Below are positions 10,986-19,653 of a DNA stretch of 64,000 bases, in pieces. The notes beneath the pieces are model-generated. The model saw only the letters and a list, made by a program, of their open reading frames with translations, was not told the DNA's origin and ran no database searches. This DNA comes from Streptomyces sp. ISL-43 (GTDB lineage Bacteria > Actinomycetota > Actinomycetes > Streptomycetales > Streptomycetaceae), in NCBI RefSeq assembly GCF_018614195.1, contig NZ_JAGGOT010000071.1, positions 1 to 64,000 on the forward strand, given 5' to 3'. The translations under genes were made by a program, and so were the position numbers. Position 1 is the stretch's first letter; the number at the start of each line of letters is the position of its first letter.

Positions 10986-12838
10986 GACGGCACTCCCATC
11001 CGGTCGAGTACGGAGGACAGCACGGCGACCGCGTCGCAGCCGGCGAAGACGTACTCGTCCACGGCCGCCGCGGCGGTGCCGGGCTTGCCCGCGAGGAACA
11101 CGGTCGTCGCGCCCGCCGCGCGCAGGGCCGCGGCCACGGCCTCGGCCTGCTCCTCGTACAGCGCGTCGCTGGAGCACAGCACGGCCATGCCGTCCGCGCC
11201 GCTCGCCGTGTACGCCGCCGCCGCCGTTTGCGGGGTCACCGACACCGGGTCGTGCACCGGGGTGACACCGCCCGCCTGGAACAGGTTGGAGGCGAAGGTG
11301 GCGCGGCCGGTGTGCGCGGCCGCCGGGCCCAGGGCCGCCAGGAAGATGGTGGGCCGGGCGCCCGTCGCCGCCAGGTGCGCGTCGCTGCGGGCGCGCAGGG
11401 CCTCGTACGCCTCGTCGCGCCGGACGCGGGGCAGTCCGCCGGTGAGCGGGGCCGGCGCGGGTTCGCGTACGACCGGCTTCTCGGAGAGCAGCGGGAACTC
11501 GCTGACCCCGGTGATCGGTTCGCGGCGCTTGGCCAGCTTCTTGGACCGCTCCGCCCAGGTGGCGGCGAGGCGGTCGGCGACCAGGCCGGAGCGCAGGGCG
11601 GCGGCCTGGCCGCCCGCCTTCTCGACGGTCTGGAAGAACTCCCAGGCGGCGTGCGCGATCTCGTCCGTGAGCTGCTCGACGTAGTACGAGCCGCCGGCCG
11701 GGTCGATCACGCGGGCCAGGTGGGACTCCTCCAGCAGGATGGTGGAGGTGTTGCGGGCGACGCGGCGCGCGAAGGCGTCGGGCAGGCCCAGCTCCTGGTC
11801 GAACGGGAGCACGCTGACCGCGTCCGCGCCGCCCACGCCCGCCGCCATGCAGGCGACGGTGGTGCGCAGCATATTCACCCACGGGTCGCGGCGGGTCATC
11901 ATCACCGGCGAGGTGACGGCGTGCTGGCGCTGGGCGCCGGCCGCGGGGGTCCCGCAGGCCTCGGCGATCCGGGCCCACAGGCGCCGGGCGGCGCGCAGCT
12001 TGGCGATGGTGAGGAACTGGTCGGCGGTCGCGGCGTAGCGGAACTCCAGCTGCCCGAAGGCCGCCTCCGTGGTGAGGCCGGCCTCCGTCAGGGCGCGGAG
12101 GTACGCGACACCGGTGGCCAGGGAGAGCCCCAGCTCCTCGGCGGTGCTGCCACCCGCCTCGTGGTAGGGCAGGGCGTCGACGGTCAGGGCGCGTACGTGG
12201 GGCCAGGCGGCCGTCTCCCGGGCGAGGGCGGCGGCCTCGGCGAGGTCCAGGGCCTCTCCCGTACGGGCCTCGTGGCCCAGCGGGTCGGCGCCGAGCGAGG
12301 CGTGGGCGGCCTCGGGGGCCACCGCGCGCTCGGTGTACAGCGCGAGCAACGCCCGGGCGGCGTCGTTGAATTGGGCCCCGGGTTCGAGGGAGACGGGCGC
12401 GAGGTCGAGGTAGACCCCCTCCAGCGCGCGGGCCAGGCCCTCGGCCGGGATGCCGTTGTCGCCGACGGCCAGCCACAGCGAGGTGGTGCCGTTCTCCAGG
12501 TCGGCCAGAGCCGCCTCGTTCACCCGCACGGGGTCGGTGCCGGCGATCCGCTGGCGGACGTCCCAGCCCGAGGCGGCGTTGCCCTCGGCCCGTCCGCCCC
12601 GCACGAAGGGTGCGAATCCGGGGAAACCGGTGTCGGGCGCGGTTTCGGGCGCGGTGTACAGCGGGCGGGTGGTGAGCCCGTCCTCTAGCTTCGTGGACAA
12701 CGCGTCTTCCGCTGCCTCGCCGGAAACTTCCTTGCCCGACTTGCGCAGCACGCCTTCTACCAGGCGCTGCCACTGCTCATGCGTCGCGTCAGGGAACTCG
12801 GCGGCCAAGGAGAGCCCGTCATCAGGCAGGACCGTCAT
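10982..12838 (-). CDS. mutA: Methylmalonyl-CoA mutase small subunit
   Basis: A 618-residue non-catalytic partner of MutB in the alpha/beta heterodimer. It keeps the mutase barrel fold (FAPFVRGGRAEGNAASGWDV, YYVEQLTDEIAHAAWEF) but its C-terminal cobalamin-like domain lacks the DxHxxG ligand, as is normal for this subunit. The ATG at 12838 begins MTVLPDDGLSLAAEFPDA, typical of the family. It is first in the mutA-mutB-meaB operon. The leader holds a TATAGG-like -10 on the minus strand but no recognisable cobalamin riboswitch. Confidence 0.95.
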
Positions 12839-13156
12839 GGCTCGAATGTTAGGGGGGTCCTCTGGGAGCGCCTATAACCACCGGATGTGATCTCCCCCTC
12901 TCATGTGAGACGGGAGGGGTCACGAAAGAGCGGGGTTGCGGGGGCTACCGGGAGTACGGGGGGCCCGCGTGCGGGGGGTGGTCCGCTGTCCTGCGGGGCC
13001 GGTCCCCTACCCACGCCACGGGTTTCGGCCGCGGGCTGGATGGCTCCGTGGGAGGAAGACGCAGGTCAGTGCGGGTGTGGGCAGGATCGTTCGGGTGGCC
13101 GGACGGGGCATGGAGCGGGGTTGACCGGGGGTGGGGGCGCTGGCAGTCTCCGGGAC

Positions 13157-13258
13157 ATGTCCGCGAACGAGCTCCTCGCCCCGCGGCTCCACACCCCCGG
13201 CTCCTGTACCGCGCCGGGCGAGTGTCAGGGCCGCTGTCCGGCCCGCCGCCGCGCCTGA
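13157..13258 (+). CDS. Possible Cys-rich leader peptide, 33 aa
   Basis: This begins MSANELLAPRLHTPG and ends with three cysteines in CTAPGECQGRCP and an RRRA tail. It sits about 300 bp before the tauD-like gene. Sulfur-acquisition genes in actinobacteria often have short leader peptides, and Cys codons in such a leader could sense cysteine. It lacks the usual RHVDLxR signature and a strong ribosome site, so it may not be translated. Confidence 0.25.
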   Translation: MSANELLAPRLHTPGSCTAPGECQGRCPARRRA

Positions 13259-13335
13259 GAGGCGCCGCCCGCCCCGACCGGGGTTCCGTCGGCCTTTGAT
13301 CTCCCGTTCGCCCTCCCCTTGGTCTCCCGAGTGCA

Positions 13336-13347
13336 CTCGTGCACGAG
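13336..13347. promoter_or_regulatory. 12-bp perfect palindrome upstream of tauD remnant
   Basis: CTCGTGCACGAG is self-complementary and flanked by further GTGCAC/GCGCAC steps. It could be an operator for the lost sulfonate-type operon. No regulator is assigned. Confidence 0.3.
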
Positions 13348-13558
13348 CGCACGAGGTGACGGCTGCCCGGTTCGCGCGCCGTGCGGGAGTGCCCCGGGCC
13401 GGTCGCGGTCCCTCGTGAGCGGGCCGCGACCTCCTCTTCGCCGGCCTGTGGCCCCCCTCTTTCCGGCTTCGCCGCCTCGCGCCCGTACCTCCGTTCTCCG
13501 TGCTGCCTTTCTTCGCCACCTCCATTTCCTCCGCCGCGGAAATACACAAGGAGCCACC

Positions 13559-14452
13559 ATGACCACCGCCACCCGCACCACCGCCACCCGCACCACCGCC
13601 ACCCGCACCACCGCCACCCGTACCGACATCACCGTCACCAAGATCGGCGGCCGGATAGGCGCCGAGATCGCCGGAGTCCGTCTCGGCGGTGAGCTCGGGG
13701 GCGAGGCCGTCGCCGGGATCAGGGCCGCGCTGCTCGCCCACAAGGTCGTCTTCCTCCGCGGGCAGGACCACCTCGACGAAGCCGGCCACGAGGCCTTCGC
13801 CCAGCTCCTCGGCGCGCCCGTCGCGCACCCCACCGTCCCGTCCGCCGACGGGCGTTACGCGCTCGGCATCGACTCCCGCCACGGAGCCCGCGCCAACCAG
13901 TGGCACACGGACGTCACCTTCGTCCCCGCCTACCCCGCCTACCCCGCCTTCTCCGTCCTGCGCGCCGTCACCATCCCGCCGTACGGGGGCGACACCCTGT
14001 GGGCCAACACGGCCGCCGCGTACGCCGCCCTCCCCGAGCCGCTGCGCGCCCTGGCCGACAGCCTGCGCGCCGTGCACTCCAACGAGTACGACTACGCGGC
14101 GCTGAAGCCCGACGCGCTGCCCGAGGCGCTCGCCCAGTACCGCGAGGTGTTCACCTCCACCACGTTCCTCACCGAGCACCCGGTGGTCCGCGTCCACCCC
14201 GAGACCGGCGGACGCACCCTGCTGCTCGGCAACTTCGTCCAGCGGATCAGCGGCCTCGCCGGTCGGGACTCGCGCCTGCTCCAGGACCTCTTCCAGGCCC
14301 ACATCGAGAGCCCCGAGAACACCGTCCGCTGGCAGTGGCAGGCCGGTGACGTCGCGATCTGGGACAACCGCGCCACCCAGCACTACGGCGTCGACGACTC
14401 CGACGACCACGAGCGCACGCTGCGCCGCGTGACGGTCGACGGGGACGTCCCG
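13559..14452 (+). pseudogene. TauD-family dioxygenase, 3' end replaced by deletion
   Basis: The start is certain: ATG at 13559 with AAGGAG at 13548. The protein is a Fe(II)/alpha-ketoglutarate dioxygenase of the taurine/sulfonate type that releases sulfite from organosulfonates. The iron ligands His and Asp are in NQWHTDVTF, the distal His is in NRATQHYGVDD, and the 2-OG-binding Arg lies in the HERTLRRVTVDGD region. Coherent sequence stops after GDVP at 14452; beyond this the frame reads Arg-rich nonsense to 14800. At that exact point another frame carries the middle of a flavin monooxygenase, so a deletion removed the last residues of tauD plus the front of that gene. All catalytic residues remain, so a tailed but active protein is possible. 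The N-terminus has four TTATR repeats. Confidence 0.85.
13562..13621 (+). repeat. Four 15-bp tandem repeats in the tauD N-terminus
   Basis: ACCACCGCCACCCGC is repeated four times with one change in the last copy, giving TTATR x4 before the conserved fold begins. It looks like a replication-slippage expansion of a disordered N-terminus. Confidence 0.8.
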
Positions 14453-15341
14453 CTACGACCGCGCCCGCGAGTTCCTCGACGTCGCCGCCAAGCTCTGGGA
14501 CAGCTGGGAGGACGACGCGGTCGTCCTCGACAAGGAGCGCGGCATCTACGCCGACACCGACAAGCTCCACCCCGCCGCCCACCGGGGCGAGTACTTCGGC
14601 GTGGCCGGCCCGCTCAACGTCCCCCGTTCCCCGCAGGGGCACCCGCTCCTGGTCCAGGCCGGCTCCTCCGAGGACGGCAAGGAGTTCGCCGCCCAGTACG
14701 CCGAGGCCGTCTTCACCGCCCAGCCGACCCTGGCCGACGGCCAGACCTTCTACAAGGACCTCACGTCGCGGCTCGCCAAGTACGGCCGCGCCGAGGGTGA
14801 CCTCCTCGTCCTGCCGGGCATCGCACCCGTCATCGGCTCCACCGAGGCCGAGGCCAAGGCCCTGGAACAGGAGCTCACCGACCTGCAGGTTCCGGAGTAC
14901 GGGCTCGCCCAGCTCTCCGGGATGCTCGGCACCGACCTCACCGGGCTGCCGCTCGACGGCCCGCTGCCCGAGCTCCCCGAGGAGCGGGACATCAACGGCA
15001 ACAAGAGCCGTTTCACGCTCGTCGCCGAGCTCGCCCGCCGCGACGGCCTCACCCTGCGCGAGCTGATAGCCCGCCTCGGCGCCGGCCGGGGCCACCGCGT
15101 CTTCGCCGGGACGCCCGAGCAGATCGCCGACCAGCTGGAGGAGTGGTTCACCCGGGGCGCCGCCGACGGCTTCAACATCATGGCGCCCGTCCTGCCCACC
15201 GGCCTCACCGACTTCGTCGACCAGGTCGTGCCGATCCTCCAGCGCCGCGGCCTCTTCCGCACCGAGTACGCCGGCCGGACCTTGCGCGAGAACCACGGGC
15301 TGGCGCGCCCCGCCAACCGCTACGCCGGGGCCACCGCGTGA
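14448..15341 (+). pseudogene. 5'-truncated FMN monooxygenase (NtaA/SsuD-like LLM family)
   Basis: This is the C-terminal two-thirds of a luciferase-like flavin monooxygenase of the nitrilotriacetate/sulfonate type. It enters at RYDRAREFLDVAAKLWDSW and continues through GPLNVPRSPQGHPLLVQAG, VVFTAQ-like and GTPEQIADQLEEWF segments to TGA at 15339. Roughly 150-200 N-terminal residues, including part of the flavin pocket, are missing. It is fused out of frame to the tauD remnant at 14448-14453 and has no start codon or ribosome site of its own. Such enzymes normally work beside TauD and a sulfonate ABC transporter, which are absent here. Confidence 0.85.
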
Positions 15342-15425
15342 GCGATCACGTCACCGACGTGCTCGTCGGCGGCGGCGGGCCGGCCGCGTCACCCCTTCCC
15401 GGCCGGCCCTCGCCTGCCGCCGTCC
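15338..15425 (+). pseudogene. First codons of a lost FAD-dependent enzyme
   Basis: A GTG at 15338 overlaps the monooxygenase TGA (GTGA). It begins VSDHVTDVLVGGGGPAAS, the strand-GxGxxG entrance of an FAD/NAD(P)-binding protein. The sequence loses sense after about 18 residues and runs into the 3' end of the convergent oxidoreductase. This is a second deletion scar of the same locus. Confidence 0.55.
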
Positions 15426-16346
15426 TCAGACCGTCAGGACGATCTTGCCGCGGGTGCGGCCGGCGGCGCTGAGCTCCCAGGCCTTCGCCGCCTCGGCGAG
15501 CGGCAGCGCGTGCTCCACGTTGACCGTGAGCGCGCCCTCGTCCGCGAGCTTGGCGAGGAAGGTCAGGTCGGCGGTGTCCGGGCGGACCCACAGCTGGTGC
15601 GCGCCCTGGGCGGCCGCCGTGTAGTCGGCGATGGAGACCACCCGGTGCCGCTCCTTGACCAGCGACTGGAGGGTGGCGATGACGTCGTCCCCGAAGAAGT
15701 CGAGGGCCGCGTGCACGCCTTCGGGGGCCAGCGCGCGGACCCGGTCGGCGAGGCCCTCGCCGTACAGGACCGGCTCGGCGCCCAGCGAGCGCAGGTAGTC
15801 GTGGTTGTGCTCGCCCGCCGTGCCGATGACGCGCAGGCCGAGCGCGACGGCGATCTGCACGCCGAAGGAGCCGGTGCCGCCGGCAGCGGAGTGGATGAGC
15901 ACGGTCTCGCCGGCCACCAGGCCCGCGCGGGTGAGCGACTGGTAGGCGGTGAGCCCGGCCAGCGGGATGCCCGCGGCCTGCTCGAAGGTCAGCTCGCGCG
16001 GCTTGCGGGCGAGGGTGCGGACGGGGGCGGCGACCAGCTCGGCGTAAGTGCCGAGCTCCACCCACTCCTTGCGGACGTAGCCGTACACCTCGTCGCCGAC
16101 GGCGTAGTCGAAGGTGTCCGGGCCGACCGCCTCGACGACGCCGGCCACGTCCCAGCCGGGTATGACCGGGTAGCGGACTTCGAGGACCGAGTCGAGGTAA
16201 CCGGCGGCGAGCTTCCAGTCCACCGGGTTCACGCCGGCCGCCTTGACGCGGACGAGGACGTCGCCCGGGCCGACCTTGGGCTCCGGGGCGTCAACGAGCC
16301 CCAGGGTGTCGGAGGTTCCGTATGCGGTGTACGTGATTGCCTTCAT
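15426..16346 (-). CDS. NADP-dependent zinc-type alcohol dehydrogenase/quinone reductase
   Basis: A 306-residue medium-chain reductase. It has a GroES-like N-terminal domain (MKAITYTAYG, AAGVNPVDWKL, PGWDVAGVVEAVG) and a Rossmann domain with HSAAGGTGSFGVQIA, where AAGGTG binds NADPH. Zinc-binding cysteines are absent, so it belongs to the quinone oxidoreductase side of the family. I use the ATG at 16346 because the family starts MKAI; an upstream GTG would add eight residues. The substrate is unknown. The promoter region has an inverted repeat, so it may be controlled by a nearby or distant repressor. Confidence 0.9.
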   Translation of the reverse strand: MKAITYTAYGTSDTLGLVDAPEPKVGPGDVLVRVKAAGVNPVDWKLAAGYLDSVLEVRYPVIPGWDVAGVVEAVGPDTFDYAVGDEVYGYVRKEWVELGTYAELVAAPVRTLARKPRELTFEQAAGIPLAGLTAYQSLTRAGLVAGETVLIHSAAGGTGSFGVQIAVALGLRVIGTAGEHNHDYLRSLGAEPVLYGEGLADRVRALAPEGVHAALDFFGDDVIATLQSLVKERHRVVSIADYTAAAQGAHQLWVRPDTADLTFLAKLADEGALTVNVEHALPLAEAAKAWELSAAGRTRGKIVLTV

Positions 16347-16377
16347 GATCGTCCCCAACGGGCGGCCCAAGGGGGGT

Positions 16378-16409
16378 ATTCCGGGCCGGGACGACCTTTC
16401 TTCCGGAAT
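16378..16409. promoter_or_regulatory. Inverted repeat upstream of the oxidoreductase
   Basis: ATTCCGG at 16378-16384 and CCGGAAT at 16403-16409 are perfect 7-bp arms separated by 18 bp, about 30-60 bp upstream of the 16346 start. This is a plausible repressor operator; no regulator is assigned. Confidence 0.4.
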
Positions 16410-16441
16410 CTCCCGTTCCTGGAAGGGGTGCCGGGGCGGGC

Positions 16442-17143
16442 TCAGGCGGGGAGGGTGTTGCGGTGCGAGCGGCGGCGGGCCGCGCTGAACAGGGCCTGGA
16501 TCTGCGCCCCGGACTGCTCCACGTCGTCGAGCGGGGAGGGGAAGGCGATCCGTACGTCGCGGTGGCCGCGTCGTTCCTCCAGCCGCAGGGTGATCCCGTA
16601 CCGGTCCATGGCGACCGGCAGGGCGCGCAGGAGGGCGGACTGCTCGGACTGCTCGGCCGGCCTCGGCCGGACCAGGCGCAGGAGGAGGGTGACCAGTTCG
16701 GCGTGGTCGTCGAGGAGGTGGGTGAGCATGCCGGCCTCGTACGGGGCCAGGGGGTCGGGGCGGGCCGCGTCCAGCTCGTCGAGACCGACGTACGAGCGGG
16801 TGCCGTCGGAGGTTTCGAGGACGGCCTGTCCGAACTCGACGCAGGTGGAGTCAGCGCCCTCGTCGGAGTAAGGGGTGAGGAGGCGTCCGGTCAGGGTGAC
16901 GCGGGCGCGCACGCGGTCCCGTACGGGCGTGGGGGCGACGTCGGTGAACTCCAGGCGGATCGCGGGCCGGTGCTCGCCGTGGCCGCCTAGTTCGGCGGGG
17001 TGCAGGTGGAGCCGGCCGAGCGGGTCGGTGCCGTCGAGGTGGCGGACCTCCGTGCGCAGCCCGTCGGTGACGACGGTCATGGAATGGGCGGCGGCCAGGA
17101 TGGACCGGACCCGCTCGGCGTCGGTGGGCATGGGCAGGTGCAT
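16442..17143 (-). CDS. DUF2470-domain protein under iron-box control
   Basis: A 233-residue cytoplasmic protein. It starts MHLPMPTDAERVRSILAAAH and ends in a DUF2470-like segment (PYEAGMLTHLLDDHAELV, then YGITLRLEERRGHRDVRIAFP). DUF2470 is the domain found beside split-barrel haem-degrading proteins such as HugZ. A near-perfect DmdR/IdeR box lies 58 bp upstream, so expression should rise in iron limitation. The combined picture suggests haem or iron handling, but no catalytic residues are visible and the biochemical role is unproven. Confidence 0.8.
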   Translation of the reverse strand: MHLPMPTDAERVRSILAAAHSMTVVTDGLRTEVRHLDGTDPLGRLHLHPAELGGHGEHRPAIRLEFTDVAPTPVRDRVRARVTLTGRLLTPYSDEGADSTCVEFGQAVLETSDGTRSYVGLDELDAARPDPLAPYEAGMLTHLLDDHAELVTLLLRLVRPRPAEQSEQSALLRALPVAMDRYGITLRLEERRGHRDVRIAFPSPLDDVEQSGAQIQALFSAARRRSHRNTLPA

Positions 17144-17200
17144 GTGTGTCTCCGTCGTCCCGAGTGCGAGTGCGAGTGCGAGTGGCGATGCGGTGCGTAC

Positions 17201-17219
17201 TTAGGTATGCCTAACCTAA
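17201..17219. promoter_or_regulatory. DmdR/IdeR iron box
   Basis: TTAGGTATGCCTAACCTAA matches the 19-bp actinobacterial iron box TTAGGTTAGGCTAACCTAA at 16 of 19 positions, with both TTAGG and CCTAA arms intact. It sits upstream of the DUF2470 gene on the minus strand and 126 bp before the SepF-like gene on the plus strand. Iron-loaded DmdR would repress here. Confidence 0.8.
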
Positions 17220-17344
17220 CTTATTTGGAGGGTGGTGGGTAGCCGACCCGGGCGTGCCGGACAGCTCGTGTCGGTGTTGGGCTGAACGGGTGAAACACGA
17301 GAGGATGGGGGGATGCACATGAAGCGCAGGGCCGGGGCGGCCCG

Positions 17345-17740
17345 GTGAGCAGGTACGACGTCACCGACGAGCAGTGGGAGGGGCTCGCGCAGGTGGTCCC
17401 CCTGCGCAGTCGCAACGAGTGGCCCTCCCGGGTGGACCACCGCACGATCCCCACGGCGCCGGGGGCGTCCGCGGCGGAGCAGCGGCGCTTCGTGGTGATC
17501 CGCGTCCAGGTCTTCGCGGACGCGCGGGAGGTGGCGGAGTACCTGATCGCGCAGATCCCGGTGCTCCTGGACCTCACGGGCGCGGACGGCGAAGTGGCCA
17601 AGCGGATCCTGGACTTCAGCAGCGGTGTGGTCTTCGGGCTGGGCAGCGGGATGCACCGGGTCGACCGGAACGTCTTCCTGCTGGCGCCCGTGGGCACCGA
17701 GGTGGAGGGGATCGCGGCCGCGGCCGTCCCCCGATCGTAG
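17345..17740 (+). CDS. SepF-like cell division protein
   Basis: A 131-residue protein whose second half is a clear SepF fold: RRFVVIRVQVFADAREVAEY, then ILDFSSGVVFGLGSGMHRV and NVFLLAPVGTEVEG. SepF polymerises and anchors FtsZ to the membrane. The N-terminal amphipathic helix typical of true SepF is not evident, so this is probably one of the extra Streptomyces SepF-like paralogues (Sfl type) affecting sporulation septation. It starts at a GTG at 17345 that overlaps the stop of an 11-codon ATG reading frame at 17313-17348, a possible coupling peptide. Confidence 0.85.
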   Translation: MSRYDVTDEQWEGLAQVVPLRSRNEWPSRVDHRTIPTAPGASAAEQRRFVVIRVQVFADAREVAEYLIAQIPVLLDLTGADGEVAKRILDFSSGVVFGLGSGMHRVDRNVFLLAPVGTEVEGIAAAAVPRS

Positions 17741-17807
17741 GAAGGTCTCGCGGGCGGAACGGTTCGCCGGACCCCAGGGGGGTCCGCCGGGCCGTACCGT
17801 CCCGCGC

Positions 17808-19124
17808 ATGACCCCGCCTGCCTCGGCCCCGACCGCCGCTTCCGCCGCACCTGTTGCGCCCGCCGCTTCCGCCGCATCGGTGGCGCCCGCTGTATCGGTT
17901 GTGCCCCCGGTATCCGCCGCGCCCGGCGCGCACCTCGTGGCCGCCGCGCGCGCCGCGCGGGGCTTGACCCCGGCGGCCGCCGGGCCTGCCGCCGGGGGGC
18001 CGTATCTGCGGCCCGTCGTCACCGAGTTGCGGCTCTCCGCCTACGGGGCGCACCGCGGGGCCCGGTTCGCGCTGGGGCCGGTCACGCTCTTCGCCGGGCC
18101 GAGCGGGAGCGGCAAGTCGCAGGTGCTGGAGGCGTACGGGGCGCTGGCCGCGCTGGGCGGCGGGGCGACGCTCGATGAGGTGTTTCCCGAGCCGCGGGCC
18201 CGGATCCCCGACCGCGCCGTGCCCGACGCCGAGCGGCGGCGGGGGTTCCGGATCGGCTGCACGGTCGACGGCCCCGCCGGGCCGGTGCGGCTCGACCTCG
18301 CCGTCCAGGCGGAGCCCACCCTGAGGATCGTCGGGGAACGGCTCTCGGCGGACGGCCAGATCCTGCTCGGCACCGCCCTGCGCGACCCCGGGCGACGGTC
18401 CGTCCAGGCGGCCTGGCTGACCGGCGGGGCCATCGGGGTCACCAGGGCCCCGCTCCCCGACGACCGGCTCGGCACGGCTCTGCTCCCGCTGCGGGTGGCC
18501 GGCGCCACGGACGGGCAGCGCCGGGTGCTGGCCGCAGCCGAGCAGGTGGTCGTCGCGCTGCGCTCGGTGTTCCCCTGCGATCCGCGCCCGGAGCGGATGC
18601 GGGAGCCGGTGGCGCCGGGGGAGGGGCGGCTGCTGGGCGACTGCGCCAACCTGGCCGACGTACTGCGCCGGACCCGGCTGGAGTGCGGCACCCGCTACGG
18701 GCTGCTGACGGAGGCCGCCCGCACCGGGTGCGCGGGGTGGGTGGCCGGGCTGGACGTACGGGCCCCTGAGGACGGCCCGGTCACCGGCCTGCTGGACCGC
18801 GGCTCCGCCCGGCCCGCGACCGAGCTGGCCCGGCTCGGCGCGGGCGAACTGCGCTTCCTGGCCCTCGCGCTGGTGCTGCTGACCGGGCCGGGGGTGCTGG
18901 CCATGGACCCGGCCGCCGAACTGCTGTCCGCCCGGCAGGCGCTGGCCGTGGTCGCCGACGGTTTCGACCGGGACCTGGACCGGCGGCAGACCGCCGAGCT
19001 GCTGCGGCTGGCCGTACTGGCGTGCGGGCGCGGGCAGGTCCGGCTGACGGCCGCGGCGGGCGAGGCGTGCGCGGAGGCCGCCCGGGGGGTCGAGGGCGTC
19101 TCGGTGGTAGACCTGGGCGCATGA
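17808..19124 (+). CDS. AAA/ABC-type ATPase with SMC/RecF-like head
   Basis: A 438-residue ATPase with a long Ala/Pro/Val-rich N-terminus (about 60 residues). The head follows: LSAYGAHRGARFALGPVTLF, Walker A AGPSGSGKS, a signature-like LGAGELRFLALAL and a Walker B strand GVLAMDPA. The usual catalytic glutamate after the Walker B aspartate is Pro here, so hydrolysis may be weak or use another residue. Its TGA overlaps the ATG of the MazG-like gene (ATGA), implying joint expression. It may act on DNA or nucleotide pools with that partner, but the function is not known. Confidence 0.8.
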   Translation: MTPPASAPTAASAAPVAPAASAASVAPAVSVVPPVSAAPGAHLVAAARAARGLTPAAAGPAAGGPYLRPVVTELRLSAYGAHRGARFALGPVTLFAGPSGSGKSQVLEAYGALAALGGGATLDEVFPEPRARIPDRAVPDAERRRGFRIGCTVDGPAGPVRLDLAVQAEPTLRIVGERLSADGQILLGTALRDPGRRSVQAAWLTGGAIGVTRAPLPDDRLGTALLPLRVAGATDGQRRVLAAAEQVVVALRSVFPCDPRPERMREPVAPGEGRLLGDCANLADVLRRTRLECGTRYGLLTEAARTGCAGWVAGLDVRAPEDGPVTGLLDRGSARPATELARLGAGELRFLALALVLLTGPGVLAMDPAAELLSARQALAVVADGFDRDLDRRQTAELLRLAVLACGRGQVRLTAAAGEACAEAARGVEGVSVVDLGA

Positions 19125-19531
19125 ACGAGGAACGTGACATTTCCGTCGGGCGCGCCGGGGAGCAGCGGGCGGAGCGGCCCGAGGAGCGGATCGACCGGCT
19201 GCAGCGGCGGCTCGCCGACTTCGCGGCGGCGCGCGGGTGGGAGCCTTACCACACGCCCAAGAACCTTGCGGTGGCGCTGAGCGTGGAGGCGGCCGAACTG
19301 GTCGAGATCTTCCAGTGGCTGACGCCGGAACAGTCGGCGAGGGTCATGGAGAAGCCCGAGAGCGCACACAGAGTGGCCGATGAGGTGGCCGATGTGCTGG
19401 CCTATCTGCTGCAGTTCTGTGAGGTTCTCGGGGTCGATGTGCTGGATGCGCTCGCCGCGAAGATCGAGCGGAACGAGCTGCGGTTCCCGGTCCCGGGCGC
19501 TCCGGGGACCGACCGTCACTCTTCGGAGTGA
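19121..19531 (+). CDS. MazG-like nucleotide pyrophosphohydrolase
   Basis: A 136-residue all-alpha NTP pyrophosphatase-like protein. The metal-binding pattern is visible: SVEAAELVEIFQW supplies the ExxE pair and HRVADEVADVLAYLL the ExxD pair. It would hydrolyse (d)NTPs or modified nucleotides to monophosphates for pool cleaning. It is translationally coupled to the preceding ATPase. The start at 19121 is fixed by the ATGA overlap. Confidence 0.85.
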   Translation: MNEERDISVGRAGEQRAERPEERIDRLQRRLADFAAARGWEPYHTPKNLAVALSVEAAELVEIFQWLTPEQSARVMEKPESAHRVADEVADVLAYLLQFCEVLGVDVLDALAAKIERNELRFPVPGAPGTDRHSSE

Positions 19532-19536
19532 TGGCG

Positions 19537-19563
19537 TTATCCACAACCATGTTTGTGTCCACA
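19537..19563 (+). promoter_or_regulatory. Pair of DnaA-box-like sequences
   Basis: TTATCCACA at 19537-19545 is a perfect E. coli-type DnaA box. GTGTCCACA at 19555-19563 differs from the Streptomyces consensus TTGTCCACA at one base. They lie 18 bp apart in the AT-richer gap between the MazG-like gene and the DUF6099-like gene. They could tie the downstream gene to DnaA or titrate it. Confidence 0.4.
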
Positions 19564-19653
19564 ATTTCCGAATACCCCTGGCTTTACCGGCCCGTTGCCC
19601 TCACTCTGGGTAGTGGTAGAACGGCAAGATGTCGTGCGGACGGGGGACGGCAT

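Larger units (their letters stand above)
12839..13558. other. 720-bp divergent intergenic region
   Basis: This lies between mutA and the broken tauD gene. I see one low-confidence Cys-rich small ORF at 13157-13258, a perfect 12-bp palindrome CTCGTGCACGAG at 13336-13347, and a tauD ribosome site AAGGAG at 13548-13553. No riboswitch, tRNA or other gene is evident. Longer open frames here are low-complexity Arg/Gly/Pro shadows. Confidence 0.5.

Noticed and set aside
12839..12960. Cobalamin riboswitch before mutA
   Set aside because: No B12-box or extended conserved stem is visible in the leader; mutase structural genes are often not riboswitch-controlled.
13562..13621. Possible CRISPR-like or regulatory repeat
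   Set aside because: The 15-bp units are directly adjacent without spacers and are in-frame coding repeats (TTATR).
17313..17348. 11-codon ORF as a gene before the SepF-like gene
   Set aside because: Too short and without supporting conservation; noted only as a possible coupling peptide.
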